From Symbiodinium natans (lineage: Eukaryota; Sar; Dinophyceae; Suessiales; Symbiodiniaceae): DNA of 64,000 bases. Under the pieces are notes generated by a model, which made no database searches, was not told the origin of the DNA, and was given only the letters and a program-made list of their open reading frames with translations. Shown piece by piece: positions 1 through 9,044 of the stretch (the stretch's first letter is position 1; the number at the start of each line of letters is the position of its first letter). The translations under genes were made by a program, and so were the position numbers. The stretch is from positions 412,501 to 476,500 of the forward strand of contig CAJNDS010002308.1 of assembly GCA_905221605.1 (NCBI GenBank). The letters run 5' to 3'.

Positions 1-46
1 AACCCTAAACCCTAAACCCCAAATCAGTCGCCTACTGAGATCCCAG

Positions 47-277
47 GTGGCGAGTGCCGTCACTGCCTTCCTCGAGGAGGCGACGAACTGGCGGCTTGGC
101 GTTGCTTGCGATCGCGCGAAGCCCTACACCCCTAAAACCCTAAACCCTAAACCCTAAACCCTAAACCCTAAACCCTAAACCCTGTCTGGGATGAGGCGTC
201 ACTGCAAGTTGATGTTCAAGAATTTCCCTGGAACCTCAGGGCAGGTATATCTACCGTGAACTCTACATGGTTTGACG
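47..277 (+). CDS. Putative exon pair, unknown protein
   Basis: Two non-repeat islets separated by a C-rich telomeric array read in one frame. Exon 1 (47-100) follows a CCCAG acceptor and encodes VASAVTAFLEEATNWRLG; a GT follows at 101. Exon 2 can start after the AG at 194-195 (ASLQVDVQEFPWNLRAG) and ends at 277, exactly where GTTTAGG begins. Both junctions are phase 0. No family recognised; the support is phase and composition only. Confidence 0.42.
131..183 (-). repeat. Telomere-type array (CCCTAAA)
   Basis: About seven CCCTAAA units lying inside the intron proposed between the exons at 47-100 and 196-277. Confidence 0.95.
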
Positions 278-457
278 GTTTAGGGTTTAGGGTTTAGGGT
301 GTGCTCGGGCTATCTGGGCTGTAGCGTTTGTAAGGGTGATGTGAACCCGTAACCCAAAAACCCTAAACCAAAAAGACCCTCAACACAAAATCCCAACAAA
401 AACCAGAAGCCCAGATACCCAAAGACCCAAAACCTTTCCCCTGAGCCTTAAACCTTG

Positions 458-551
458 GATGCGTCGGCCGAGGTATTTGAAAGGAGCGCCGGAAGGATAG
501 CCCCGTGTCTGAGGTTGAGTTGGCCCAAAGCCTGGCCGTTGCTCAACCTTG
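458..551 (+). CDS. Putative exon, unknown protein
   Basis: Islet between degenerate telomeric repeat and a G-rich array, open as DASAEVFERSAGRIAPCLRL and onward to a GTAGGG donor at 552. The 5' splice acceptor is not clear (no AG directly before the frame). No family recognised. Confidence 0.32.
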
Positions 552-564
552 GTAGGGTTTTGGG

Positions 565-620
565 TTTAGGGTTTAGGGTTTAGGGTTTAGGGTTTAGGGT
601 TTAGGGTTTAGGGTTTAGGG
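565..620 (+). repeat. Telomere-type array (TTTAGGG)
   Basis: Eight nearly perfect TTTAGGG units directly downstream of the 458-551 islet and its GTAGGG donor. Confidence 0.95.
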
Positions 621-707
621 CCCCAGAGCCCAACCCCCCAAAATTAAACCCTCAACCGTGTGCTCTTAGCTGCCTCGTTACTTACGAAGGCTGGGGGGCT
701 CCCTTTC

Positions 708-817
708 TTGGTAGCCCTGTGGTACACGTTTGCCCTTTTTTTGGTACAAGGTAAAGTTACAAAGTAGCCAACCCCAAAAAAGGGCACCTTATTATACTAC
801 GGTTGCTGGGCTACCAA
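708..817 (+). mobile_element. Inverted-repeat element, family B (copy 1)
   Basis: Ends are inverted copies (GGTAGCCCTGTGG... and ...GGTTGCTGGGCTACC). It shares internal CCCTTTTT, AAAGTAGCCAACC and AAAAAAGGGCACC blocks with copies at 12,844 and 16,612. About 110 bp, non-coding. The family resembles introner elements: the left end supplies GT, and other copies end in AG. Confidence 0.7.
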
Positions 818-985
818 ACGTTCAACCTGCATGTAGTCGTTTTGTTACATGTTCGGTATGGACCGATCTTAGACCCAACTGCTAGCTTGCCCTATGCTCC
901 CAGGGACATAGGTATAATCTGACAGTAGTAGTAATATGAATCAGAAAACAATAAAAGCAATAATACAACAACAAATAAGGTCACT

Positions 986-1102
986 AAGAAAGAGGTTCCT
1001 AAGACCCTCAGGACCGCGAAGCTTCGTCCCTGGAAGTACAGGGTTGCGTGTCTTCCCGCACCTCGGTCAGGGGATACCTCTGAACCCCCCCTAGAGTGGC
1101 AC
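986..1102 (+). CDS. Putative exon, basic protein
   Basis: Open frame of about 39 codons encoding KKEVPKTLRTAKLRPWKYR and a Pro-rich continuation, rich in Lys and Arg. A possible acceptor AAG lies just upstream. The downstream edge runs into CCCTAAA repeats, which supply an in-frame TAA. Family not recognised. Confidence 0.35.
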
Positions 1103-1289
1103 AACCCTAAACCCTAAACCCTAAGACCCTTGGGTTTGGAACCCTGTTTCAAGATGCCCTAAGGGACTATACTGGTAGCTAAGTACATGAAGGGAACCCT
1201 GAACCCTCAACCTTCAAGCCCTAAACCCTAGCCCTAAAGCCGAAATGGCCCTAGACCGTGAACCTTCAAGCTTCCAGGTTGCCGTGGGG

Positions 1290-1350
1290 CCTCTAGGGTT
1301 TAGGGTTAGGGTTTAGGGTTAGGGTTTAGGGTTTAGGGTTTAGGGTTTAG
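1290..1350 (+). repeat. Telomere-type array (TTTAGGG with TTAGGG units)
   Basis: Mixed TTTAGGG and TTAGGG units. The final TTTAG directly abuts the open frame starting at 1,351, as if it were an intron 3' end. Confidence 0.93.
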
Positions 1351-1485
1351 GGACAAGCGTCAACGACGTTTTGCGGTTTCGCCGCGTCCTGGGCAGAAAG
1401 CTCGCTTCTGTCCGCCGAAGGCGGACGGGGCACGAAGAATGAGCGAAGTCCCAGAACCCTACTTATATGCCAAAAGTGTGTTTCA
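1351..1485 (+). CDS. Putative exon, basic protein
   Basis: About 45 codons open directly after a telomeric TTTAG (AG at 1,349-1,350), encoding DKRQRRFAVSPRPGQKARFC and onward through EVPEPYLYAKSVF. It is followed by a TTTTAGGG-type array. One of the longer islets. No family recognised. Confidence 0.38.
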
Positions 1486-1495
1486 GGGCTCAAGT

Positions 1496-1572
1496 TTTAG
1501 GGTTTTAGGGTTTTAGGGTTTTAGGGTTTTAGGGTTTTGGGGTTTTAGGGTTTTAGGGTTTTAGGGTTTTAG
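1496..1572 (+). repeat. Octamer variant array (TTTTAGGG)
   Basis: Nine consecutive eight-base units with four T instead of three, homogeneous over about 75 bp, with one TTTTGGGG unit. A variant of the telomeric unit amplified as its own block. Confidence 0.95.
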
Positions 1573-2651
1573 GTTGCAACCAAAATTTTGGATTCAGGGC
1601 TCAGGTTTTGTAGGGTTTGGGGTTGAAATTTGCAGGTTGAGACGCAATCCCCACGCCCCCGCAAACCCAAACCCTGAGCCCTGCCAGAAACTCGCAACCC
1701 TAAACCCTAAACCCTAAACCCGAAATGTGAAATAGACCCGAGAGGCATTGGGGCTGCAGTCACTACTGGGTGTGCGCCCTGTGCACGAAGCCCCTCAATG
1801 GTTTCCAACCTCCCCCCGCCCCCTAAACCCTAAAGCCATATGCTCCCAATCCGGTCCTTCTATTACCCTTAGGGGTCTTAAACTAGGGTCCTCAGCAAGG
1901 GTGCCACCGTAGGGGTTCAAGGGAGAAGCCTAAACCCTAGACCCTAAAGCCTAAACCCTAAACCAACGGGGTTTATCGTGGATGTTTGAAGGTCGGTGGC
2001 TTCACAAGGTCAGCACTGGGGGTTTAGGGTTTAGGCTCTGGGTTGAAGTCTGTACTACGAACCCTAAACCCTAAACCCTAAACCCTCTGCACTACGAACC
2101 CTTAAACGATTAAAGGTTGAGGCCTTAGGGATTAGGGTTTAGGCTTCAGGGTTTCAGGGTTTACGCTCTCGAGTTTCAGGATTTATGATTCAGGGTTTTT
2201 TGTTTTTGGTTTCGGGTTTTGGGGCTTTGGTCAGCCTGGGCCCGCCATGATCTGCAGCGCGCAGTGCGGGACAAAAGCAGCACGGGGGCTTGGGCTTACA
2301 GCTTTAGGACCGAGGGCTTGGGGCTTGCAGCTTAGGTCGTAGTGTTTGGGGCTTGTGGCATCGTAGGACTTTGGTTTAGGACTGGCTTGGGGTACAGGGT
2401 GCAGGATTTAAGGCTTGGGTTTGGGGTTTGGGGTTTAGGGTTTAGGGTTTAGGGTTTAGGGTATGGGCTTCAGGGTCGTACTCACGGCAACCAAAACCCT
2501 GAACCTCCTGCAGCCGAAAGCCGAAGAGGAGTCCCAAGCAAAACCGTCACCTTGTCCTTCAAGGCCCCCCCCCGCCCCCCCCCCCCCCCCAAAAAAAAAA
2601 AAAAAAAAAAAAACTAGGCCCCAAGTCCTAAGCCCTAAACCCAGAACCCCT
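1573..2651. other. Degenerate telomeric DNA with small islets
   Basis: Mostly degenerate CCCTAAA/TTTAGGG. Short islets with open plus-strand frames lie at 1,736-1,824, 1,963-2,020, 2,235-2,290 (after TCAG) and 2,473-2,560, too short to call. A run of C followed by 23 A lies at about 2,574-2,613. Confidence 0.6.
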
Positions 2652-2750
2652 AAGCCCTAAACCCAGAACCCTAAACCCTAAACCCTAAACCCTAAACCCT
2701 AAACCTTAAACCCTAAACCCTAAACCCTAAACCCTAAACCCTAAACCCTA
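2652..2750 (-). repeat. Telomere-type array (CCCTAAA)
   Basis: About thirteen near-perfect CCCTAAA units. Confidence 0.95.
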
Positions 2751-2758
2751 ACATTAAT

Positions 2759-2833
2759 TGGGCGGCTTCTGCACTGGAAGGCTTGGGGTTTGAGTTTCCG
2801 GGCACGCCAAGGTCCCCAACCCATTGTTTTACG
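2759..2833 (+). CDS. Putative exon, unknown protein
   Basis: Open for 25 codons (WAASALEGLGFEFPGTPRSP) directly after a telomeric array. Ends in phase 0 at a GTTTGAG donor (2,834). No family recognised. Confidence 0.28.
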
Positions 2834-3008
2834 GTTTGAGTTTGGCCTTTAAAGTGTAGGACGCAGGTTAGCTCCTAGACCCTTTAGGGGTTCAGGGATA
2901 TATGGAGATGTGTCCCAAAGCAACCGCAAGCGACCTTAGACTCTGACACTGAGCGTTCAACGTCCTGGTGAAGCGAGCTAAGGCATTTCAAATACAGCAT
3001 CCTTTCAG

Positions 3009-3049
3009 AGGTTGGCGATTACAAGCTGCTCAACGGCACAGGAAGCAGG
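3009..3049 (+). CDS. Putative short exon
   Basis: Follows CCTTTCAG (AG at 3,007-3,008) and reads VGDYKLLNGTGSR up to a GTGTGA donor. Good acceptor and donor, very short, function unknown. Confidence 0.33.
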
Positions 3050-3204
3050 GTGTGAATTACTGTTTTTGGTGAGTGTATATTAGGTTCCTTTCTAAAATTG
3101 GTGAGTGCATATACTGGGTGTCCTTTTAAAGGTACAAGAAATATTAACCCTGCTTCACATCAGTGTTTAGGGGGTTCTGGGCTTGGCAAGTTTGGGTTGC
3201 CACT

Positions 3205-3306
3205 TGCAATGTTCCCCCTTATGCCAACAGTCCTGAATAGGAATTATATTACCCCCTAATGGAATCCCTATAAAGGGCTGCTGGTATAAGGGAAAGATCC
3301 CAAGTT
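3205..3306 (+). mobile_element. Inverted-repeat element, family C (copy 1)
   Basis: Foldback element with arms AATGTTCCCCCTTATGCC and GGTATAAGGGAAAGATCCC around a GGAATTATATTACCCCCTA centre. Ends in CCCAAG, like the seven other family C copies. Confidence 0.75.
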
Positions 3307-3520
3307 GCAACATTGGTTTATTGAATTTTGGGGAGTTTCAGGCACTTGTGTTTCAGGGTTGAGGCTGAGGCCTTTCGGAGTGGTTTCTGGGGTCTAGCGG
3401 GCCGAAAGAACTTATAGCCAGCATGATATCCCGAAACCCTAACACACAAAACCCTGTGGCTTAGGGCTGAGGGTTTAGGGCTTAGGGCTTGGGGTTTAGG
3501 GTTTAAGGATTCTTGCGTAG

Positions 3521-3604
3521 ATCACGGGTGGGGATACTAAGCCCCAAAATCCCCTCCCTGGACGCTGCACCTCCTCCCGCAAAGCCTACATCCCAAAGCC
3601 CTAA
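3521..3604 (+). CDS. Putative short terminal exon
   Basis: After TTGCGTAG, open as ITGGDTKPQNPLPGRCTSSR and on to a TAA furnished by degenerate CCCTAA sequence. Unknown protein; weak. Confidence 0.27.
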   Translation: MTGGDTKPQNPLPGRCTSSRKAYIPKP

Positions 3605-3796
3605 CCTGCCTAAACTCGAAACCCTCAAATCCCAAACCCTAAGCCTTGCTCATAGTTGGGTAACATTTTACATTTTTTAAGGGTACATAAACCTAATAAG
3701 GACTAGACATCTAGTTTTTTAATACGATCCCAACCATGAACCAGAAACTCCAAACACGAACCCCCAATTCTTCAAATGCCAGCTTCCCTAAATCAG

Positions 3797-3870
3797 GGGC
3801 CTGTTTGGGGGTACAGTGCCTGCGATAAGCACGGGCACTTGGCATTTAGGGCGCCCCCCAAAAGAGACCG
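3797..3870 (+). CDS. Putative exon, unknown protein
   Basis: After AAATCAG, reads GPVWGYSACDKHGHLAFRAP before running into telomeric CCCTAAA. Amino-acid composition is ordinary. No family recognised. Confidence 0.33.
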
Positions 3871-4002
3871 CAACCCTAAAACCCCTAGACCCTAAAACGA
3901 GGGTTCCTGGGTTATGAACAAGCCAAATTAACATTGCGAACGTAATTACCCTGCACATGAATCCAGCTGTAACTAGCAGGCAAACCCCTGCAGGCTCTGA
4001 AC

Positions 4003-4097
4003 CCTAAACCCTAAACCTTAGACCCTAAACCCTAAACCCTAAACCCTAAACCCTAAACCCTAAACCCTAAACCCTAAACCCTAAACCCTAAACCCTA
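4003..4097 (-). repeat. Telomere-type array bounded by a 7-bp duplication
   Basis: About thirteen CCCTAAA units. AGGCTCT occurs at 3,992-3,998, shortly before the array, and again at 4,102-4,108, just after it. This is consistent with a target-site duplication. Confidence 0.9.
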
Positions 4098-4115
4098 GTC
4101 AAGGCTCTCGTTCAG

Positions 4116-4203
4116 TTTCCTTCAAGCTTCCGCAAGGTTGAAGTCTGGCAAGTTCAAGTTCTGCGCTTAGTCAGACGGAGCACGGAATTGTTTGCTCGTT
4201 CGG
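4116..4203 (+). CDS. Putative exon, unknown protein
   Basis: After GTTCAG (AG at 4,114-4,115), reads FPSSFRKVEVWQVQVLRLVR and on to a GTTCAAG donor at 4,204. If the upstream array is an insertion, the older exon start was GCAG|GCTCTCGTTCAG at about 3,993, giving an N-terminal ALVQ extension in the same frame. Confidence 0.38.
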
Positions 4204-4399
4204 GTTCAAGGTTTAGGGTTTGGCGTTTGGGGTTTAGGGTTGGGGGTTTAGGATTTAGGGTTTAGGGTTTGGGGTTTGGGGTCCAGGGCCTGGAATCTCG
4301 GGGAATTTAGGAGCTCAATTTGTTTTTTTTTGCGCTTTGGGTCGTCGGAAGGTTTGCGGGTTTGCGGCTGTAGGGTTTGCGGCCTATATATTAATACCT

Positions 4400-4472
4400 T
4401 GAAGAGTATACATATACATATATACACAGAATATACATACATATATATATATGTACATATATATATATGTAT
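4400..4472. repeat. AT-rich palindromic microsatellite
   Basis: TATACATA/ATATAT repeats around a self-complementary centre, able to fold into a hairpin. Sits in about 500 bp (4,210-4,680) of degenerate telomeric and simple sequence without a gene. Confidence 0.9.
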
Positions 4473-4683
4473 TTAGGAGAAGAGAATGTACCTAGTCCCC
4501 TCTTTCACTACTAAGAACCAGCATTAAGGAATAAGGTTTTAGGGATCAGGCCTCGAAAAATCCGCAGAAAGCCCCCACACCCCCAAATCCTGACCTCTGC
4601 CTTATGAAACCCCTACAAAAACCCCTTGTTGTGGCAGTTCTACTAACCCTAAACCCTGAACCCTAAACCTGAAAACCTTACGG

Positions 4684-4835
4684 AACTGCTTACTTAAGTC
4701 CCCCAGCCCTCCTAAACCCTAAACCCCTCAGCCCCTAACCCCTATAAACCCTAAACCCTAAACCCTAAACCCTAAACCCTAAAACCCTAAGCCCTAAACT
4801 TAAGGTAACTGCTTTCTTAAGCCCCCCGGCCCTCC
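4684..4835. repeat. Telomeric array flanked by a 29-bp direct duplication
   Basis: A 29-base block beginning AACTGCTTACTTAAG and ending GCCCTCC (4,684-4,712) recurs at 4,807-4,835 with three mismatches, on either side of CCCTAAA repeats. Longer than the usual short duplications in this window. Confidence 0.8.
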
Positions 4836-4847
4836 AAAAAGGTTCAG

Positions 4848-4905
4848 GCTGGAGTACGTGTCCTCCAGCGGCACGGCCTTGGGAATCTGGGAGTGCCTCA
4901 TCTGA
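4848..4905 (+). CDS. Putative terminal exon
   Basis: After GGTTCAG, reads LEYVSSSGTALGIWECLI then TGA, at the edge of a TTTAGGG array. A second frame is also open. Unknown protein. Confidence 0.33.
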
Positions 4906-5115
4906 TTTAGGGTTTAGGGTTTAGGGTTTAGGGTTTAGGGTTTAGGGTTTAGGGTTTAGGGTTCAGGGTTCAGGGTTCAGGGTTTAGGGTTTAGGGTTTA
5001 GGGTTTAGGGTTTCGGGTTTCGGGTTTCGGGTTTCGGGTTTCCGGTTTAGGGCGTTTCCGGTTTAGGGCGTTTCGGGTTTAGGGTTTAACGTTCGTGGTT
5101 GGGGCTTTGGGGTCT
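4906..5115 (+). repeat. Telomere-type array with runs of variants
   Basis: TTTAGGG units give way to consecutive TTCAGGG, TTTCGGG and TTTCCGG-type units in blocks, showing local amplification of single mutant units. Confidence 0.92.
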
Positions 5116-5127
5116 GGGGTTTGACCC

Positions 5128-5362
5128 TGAACCCCTAAACCCCTAAACCCCTAAACCCCTAAACCCCTAAACCCCTAAACCCCTAAACCCCTAAACCCCT
5201 AAACCCCTAAACCCCTAAACCCTTAAACCCCTAAACCCCTTAACCCCTAAACCCCTAAACCCCTAAACCCCTAAACCCCTAAACCCCTAAACCCCTAAAC
5301 CCCTAAACCCCTAAACCCCTAAACCCCTAAACCCCTAAACCCCTAAACCCCTAAACCGTAAA
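5128..5362 (-). repeat. Octamer variant array (AAACCCCT)
   Basis: About 28 consecutive eight-base units (TTTAGGGG on the other strand), almost uniform, between ordinary seven-base telomeric units. Longest homogeneous variant block in the window. Confidence 0.95.
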
Positions 5363-5403
5363 CCCTAAACCCTAAACCCTAACTTCTTGGGTCCACAAGG
5401 CAG

Positions 5404-5655
5404 GAGACAAACCCCTTCGACGCCGGCTCCCCGTGTGCGGACGTGGAGAAGGAAGAGTCAGACTACGATCGCACCTCGGCACGGTTTAGGGTTTAGGGTT
5501 TAGGGTGTAGGGTTAGGGTTTAGGGTTTAGGGTTTAGGGTTTAGGGTTTAGGGTTTAGGGTTTAGGGTTTAGGGTTTAGGGTTTAGGGTTTAGGGTTTAG
5601 GGTTTAGGGTTTAGGGTTTAGGGTGTAGGGCACCTCGGCGGCATACTGCCCTGAG
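5404..5655 (+). CDS. Coding segment split by a telomeric array with 10-bp duplication
   Basis: Part 1 (5,404-5,478/5,483) follows AAGGCAG and reads ETNPFDAGSPCADVEKEESD then YDRTS. Part 2 (5,629-5,655) reads GTSAAYCPE and ends at GTTTAGG. GCACCTCGGC occurs at 5,471-5,480 and again at 5,630-5,639. Removing the array with one copy gives the continuous frame YDRTSAAYCPE. A GC-AG intron from 5,479 to 5,628 is also in phase. Product unknown. Confidence 0.55.
5484..5628 (+). repeat. Telomere-type array, probable inserted intron
   Basis: About twenty TTTAGGG units starting GGTTTAGGG and ending GTGTAG, bounded by the 10-bp direct duplication described for the coding segment around it. Confidence 0.93.
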
Positions 5656-6353
5656 GTTTAGGGTTTGTGGTTCAAGCCCTAAACCGGCCCTACTCCGTAG
5701 ACTCTCTAAAAAATAAGCCCTAAACCCCAAACTCTTAAACCCTAAACCCTAAATCGCGAGGGTTTCATGTTTTGGTTCTATTTGCTCTATGGAGCTGTTT
5801 CCCGACTGAGGAAAGAAGCTCGTCAAAGGATTCTCCAAGGACTGGAGCTGGGAGGGCTGGAGTGTTGGGCCGACGACACCCGGACCTGTTAGAGTTTATC
5901 AGGGTCTATCAGCCTTGGTTAAGGCAGAGTAAGCTCTGCCCAAGGGTTCAGCTATATTTGTGTTTCTCTTGTTGTTGGTTTTTGTTTGTGTAGTTTTTCG
6001 TGGTAGTACTATGAAGCCTAAGCCCTCATTTCCAAACCCTGAACCCCAGGTTTACGGACCCTAAACCCTATACCCTAAACCCTAAACCCTAAACCCTGAC
6101 AAATGGTTCAGGGTAGTGAAACGTGGGACATGTCTTGACAGGACTGCCCCGAGTGCCAGATTCCGGAGGTGCCTCGGCTTCTGTGAGAGAGTTTAGGGTT
6201 TAGGGTTTAGGGTGTTAGGGCCCCTACATCCGCTCGAACCCCAAACCCTAAACCGCTAAACCCTAACTCCTGGAGACCCCTCGACCCCTAAACTCAACAC
6301 ACTGTGCACCGACCTCCTCAAATGCTCACGCCGCAATGGCGCCAAACCCCAAC
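5656..6353. other. No convincing gene
   Basis: Degenerate telomeric repeat and about 240 bp of unique sequence (5,760-6,000) with an ATG-started frame of 73 codons (MVLFALWSCFPTEERSSSKD...) whose composition does not look selected. Confidence 0.5.
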
Positions 6354-6465
6354 TAGGACCGGGAGTAGGCCCTTTTTCCTTTTTTTGGGTTGGGGTTCCC
6401 TTATAATCCCCTCAAAACCAAAAAGGGGGGTGCCCTTTTCATTCCTAGGTTACTCCCGGGTCTAG
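6354..6465 (+). mobile_element. Inverted-repeat element, family A (copy 1)
   Basis: Ends TAGGACCGGGAGTAGG and CCTAGGTTACTCCCGGGTCTAG are inverted copies. Internal GGGTTCCCTTATAA and AAAAGGGGGGTGCCC blocks are shared with the element forming intron 2 of the TCTP gene (45,156-45,315). Confidence 0.78.
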
Positions 6466-7680
6466 CTAAATCGTACACCCTACACCCTAAACCGGGAACC
6501 CCTAAACCACTGAATTCCCCGTCGGTCGAGACAGGGTTTGGGGCTCACAGAAACCCAAACTAGACCACCAAGCCCTGAATCCCTCAACCTAAGCTCAACT
6601 CATAATGAGGGTTTTGGCCTAACCCTAAACTGCCCAGAGCCCCAAACCCGAACCCCTTCAAAGTCCTGAAGCTTCACGCAAACACGCCCAGGAATGGGAG
6701 GATTTTGCTGGGCTCTTCCGCGTCTGCAATGCCAAGAGGCCACTTGTCGAAGCCATGCGGCCTCGCCCCTTAAGCTGATGAACCCTGTAATCCTAAAATT
6801 CGAATCCTAAGCCCGAAAACCCTATACCCTACACACTCTATGATTCCAATCTACCCTACTGTACACCTGGCTTTTTTTGGCAAGCCAGGGAGTGCTGAGA
6901 GAGAGGGAGAGCGGAAGAGAGCGGAAGAGAGCGAAAGAGAGCGAAAGAGAGCGGAAGAGAGGGAGGGAGGGAGAGAGGGAGAGCAAACAAGAAGAGTTTG
7001 GTGTTTAGGGTTTTGAGAGGGAGGGATGCACATAAATGTATGAACACATAAATGTATATATATATATATATATGGGTGGTTGTCAAAATTATGGTCCCTT
7101 TTTGGATCCCTATTATAGTACGGCACCTAATATTCAGGGTACCCCAAAAGGGATCGTAATTTATATATATATATATATGGAGAGAGAGAGAGAGCGGTCG
7201 AAAACTCTGGGTGTAGGAGTTGTCGTTTCATTTTGGGGTTCCATCCCTCCAGCAATAGAAAAAGGGATCTGAGTTTCAAGTATCATCTAAACTGTGTTGA
7301 AGAGGTATGTTAGTGTTTAGCGATGATTTTGTATATTCCGGGTAGGTTCTAGGGATACGTTTTATATTTCTCTTCTCTACTATTTGCTTGACACCCCCCC
7401 CCCCCCCAAAAAAAAAAAAAAAAAAAACGCAAACAGACACAAAACATATTCCTCCTTATATGGGTACTGCAGGGTGTCTTTCATTGTTTGTGGTTCTTAA
7501 GCAAACAGCCCTAAACCCTAAACCCTAAACCCTAATTAAACCCTAAACCCTAAACCCGAAGCCCTAAACTCTAAACCGGTCCTTAAGCGCATCGTAGTTC
7601 TTCTTTGAGAGGATCATACTTGGGAATATCTTTCAGAGGGTGGAGAGGGCCAACCCTAGCAATTAAACTCGGATTTTGCG
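6466..7680. other. No convincing gene; simple repeats and an element
   Basis: Degenerate telomeric sequence, a purine tract (6,897-6,983, GAGAGCGGAA type), TA/GA microsatellites (7,055-7,073; 7,161-7,193) flanking a family I-like element (about 7,084-7,165) and a poly-C/poly-A junction (7,385-7,427). Confidence 0.6.
6897..6983. repeat. GA-rich tract
   Basis: Imperfect GAGAGCGGAA/GAGAGCGAAA units, purines only on the plus strand. Confidence 0.9.
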
Positions 7681-7773
7681 GGTTTAGGGTTTAGGGTTTA
7701 GGGTTTAGGGTTTAGGGTTTAGGGTTTAGGGTTTAGGGTTTAGGGTTTAGGGTTTAGGGTTTAGGGTTTAGGG
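7681..7773 (+). repeat. Telomere-type array (TTTAGGG)
   Basis: Thirteen near-perfect units. Confidence 0.96.
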
Positions 7774-7937
7774 GTTTGTTTTCCTGGGGGTCATGAGATC
7801 GGCTTTAAGGAGTTTCCAGTTGTGTTTCCCCGTGTGCCCGTTTCCTCTTGCATTCGTTTAGGGCTATTTTCGGCCATGTGTTCAACTTGAAACCCACCCT
7901 AAACCCTAAACCTCAAGGGCGGGCATGTTCTGCCCAG

Positions 7938-7998
7938 GAAAGGCTACTGCCGCGGCTTCAGCAAGTGCCCTTACGATGTGGCCGCAGGCAGTGGATAA
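7938..7998 (+). CDS. Putative Cys-containing terminal exon
   Basis: After CTGCCCAG, reads KGYCRGFSKCPYDVAAGSG then TAA. The C-x5-C spacing resembles short extracellular Cys-rich modules, like the islets at 17,965 and 18,887. Identity unknown. Confidence 0.38.
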
Positions 7999-8001
7999 AA
8001 A

Positions 8002-8097
8002 GCTAAACCCTAAACCTTAAACCCTAACCCTAAACCCCAAACCCCAAACCCCAAACCCCAAACCCTAAACCCTAAACCCTAAACCCTAAACCCTAAT
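8002..8097 (-). repeat. Telomere-type array with CCCCAAA variants
   Basis: CCCTAAA units surrounding five CCCCAAA units. Confidence 0.94.
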
Positions 8098-8390
8098 TTT
8101 TTTCTTGCGTGAAATGGTCCCCCGACCCAGCACCCTAAAGGGTCTTGGACCAGACGCTGACTCACAGGTTTAGGGGCCCCGAGACCCTAAGCCCTGGATC
8201 CCTGAACCCAAAACCCTGAGCCCTGAACCCTGAACCCTGAACCCTAAACCCTAAACCCAAACCCTAAACCCAAACCCTGGTAATTGAAGCCGTAGCTCCC
8301 CTACCACTCAGTAGCTTGAAGATCGGGAGGTGGCTGTGTGGCACCTAAACCCTAAACCCTAAACTCTAAACCCTAAACCCTAAACCCTGT

Positions 8391-8470
8391 ATGGGTGCGG
8401 TGGATTGTCGCAACCTTTGTCCAGAAGGGGGGTTGTTTGGTAGAGATGCACGGCCCTCAAGCCCTAAGCC
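8391..8470 (+). CDS. Putative exon, unknown protein
   Basis: Starts with an ATG directly after a CCCTAAA array and reads MGAVDCRNLCPEGGLFGRDA. It then fades into degenerate repeat. C-x3-C pair. Unknown. Confidence 0.3.
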
Positions 8471-8510
8471 AGGGATTTTGGGTTTTAGGATCTGTTAAGG
8501 TTCCCTAAAC

Positions 8511-8612
8511 CCTAAACCGTAAACCCCAAACCCGAAACCCTAAACCCCAAACCCTAAACCCTAAACCCGAAACCCGAAACCCTAAACCCTAAACCCCAAA
8601 CCCTAAACCCTA
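8511..8612 (-). repeat. Telomere-type array with variants
   Basis: CCCTAAA, CCCCAAA and CCCGAAA units intermixed. Confidence 0.94.
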
Positions 8613-8689
8613 AACGTCTCCTCGGAAGGCGGCGGTGGCTCCAAGAAGGAGACTGACAGCCCCACCAGCTATCTAAAGCACCTTTGCCT
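8613..8689 (+). CDS. Putative exon, unknown protein
   Basis: Islet between a C-rich and a G-rich array, reading SEGGGGSKKETDSPTSYLKH and ending at CTTAG. Hydrophilic, Ser/Gly/Lys-rich. A second frame is also open. Confidence 0.33.
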
Positions 8690-9044
8690 TAGGGTTTAGG
8701 GTTTAGGGTTTAGGGTTTAGGGTTTAGGGTTTAGGGTTTAGGGTTTAGGATTCAGGGCTTAGGGTTTTAGGAATCAGGGTTTCGGGTTCGGGTGGTAGCT
8801 CAGGAGCCTCAAACCTGCCTGTTTCGTGGGGTAGCTAAGAGGCAATCTTAAGAGGGATCTAACGCGATAACCTACTTCACAGGATGCCCTTATTCACTTT
8901 TTTAGGGTGTAGGGTCTAGGGTTTATAGGGCTTAGCTGCCTCGGGACGCGCGTCCCGGCGTCCAGCACGCGCGTCCTAGAAACTTGCGTCTTCAGCACGC
9001 ACGTCCTGAGATCAAGAGCAACTCTGCACAGAAAGGGAATGTCC
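8690..9044. other. Array plus GC-rich islets
   Basis: A TTTAGGG array (8,694-8,750), a small islet after GTAGCTCAG (8,804-8,830, EPQTCLFRG), and repeated CGCGCGTCC-type words (8,945-9,005) that recur at the far edge of the neighbouring satellite (10,148-10,195). Confidence 0.5.

Noticed and set aside
1-18. Window start as a chromosome end
   Set aside because: Only two CCCTAAA units at the edge, followed by unique exon-like sequence; later arrays are longer and in both orientations.
5772-5993. 73-codon plus frame from ATG
   Set aside because: Residue composition erratic, no splice or family support.
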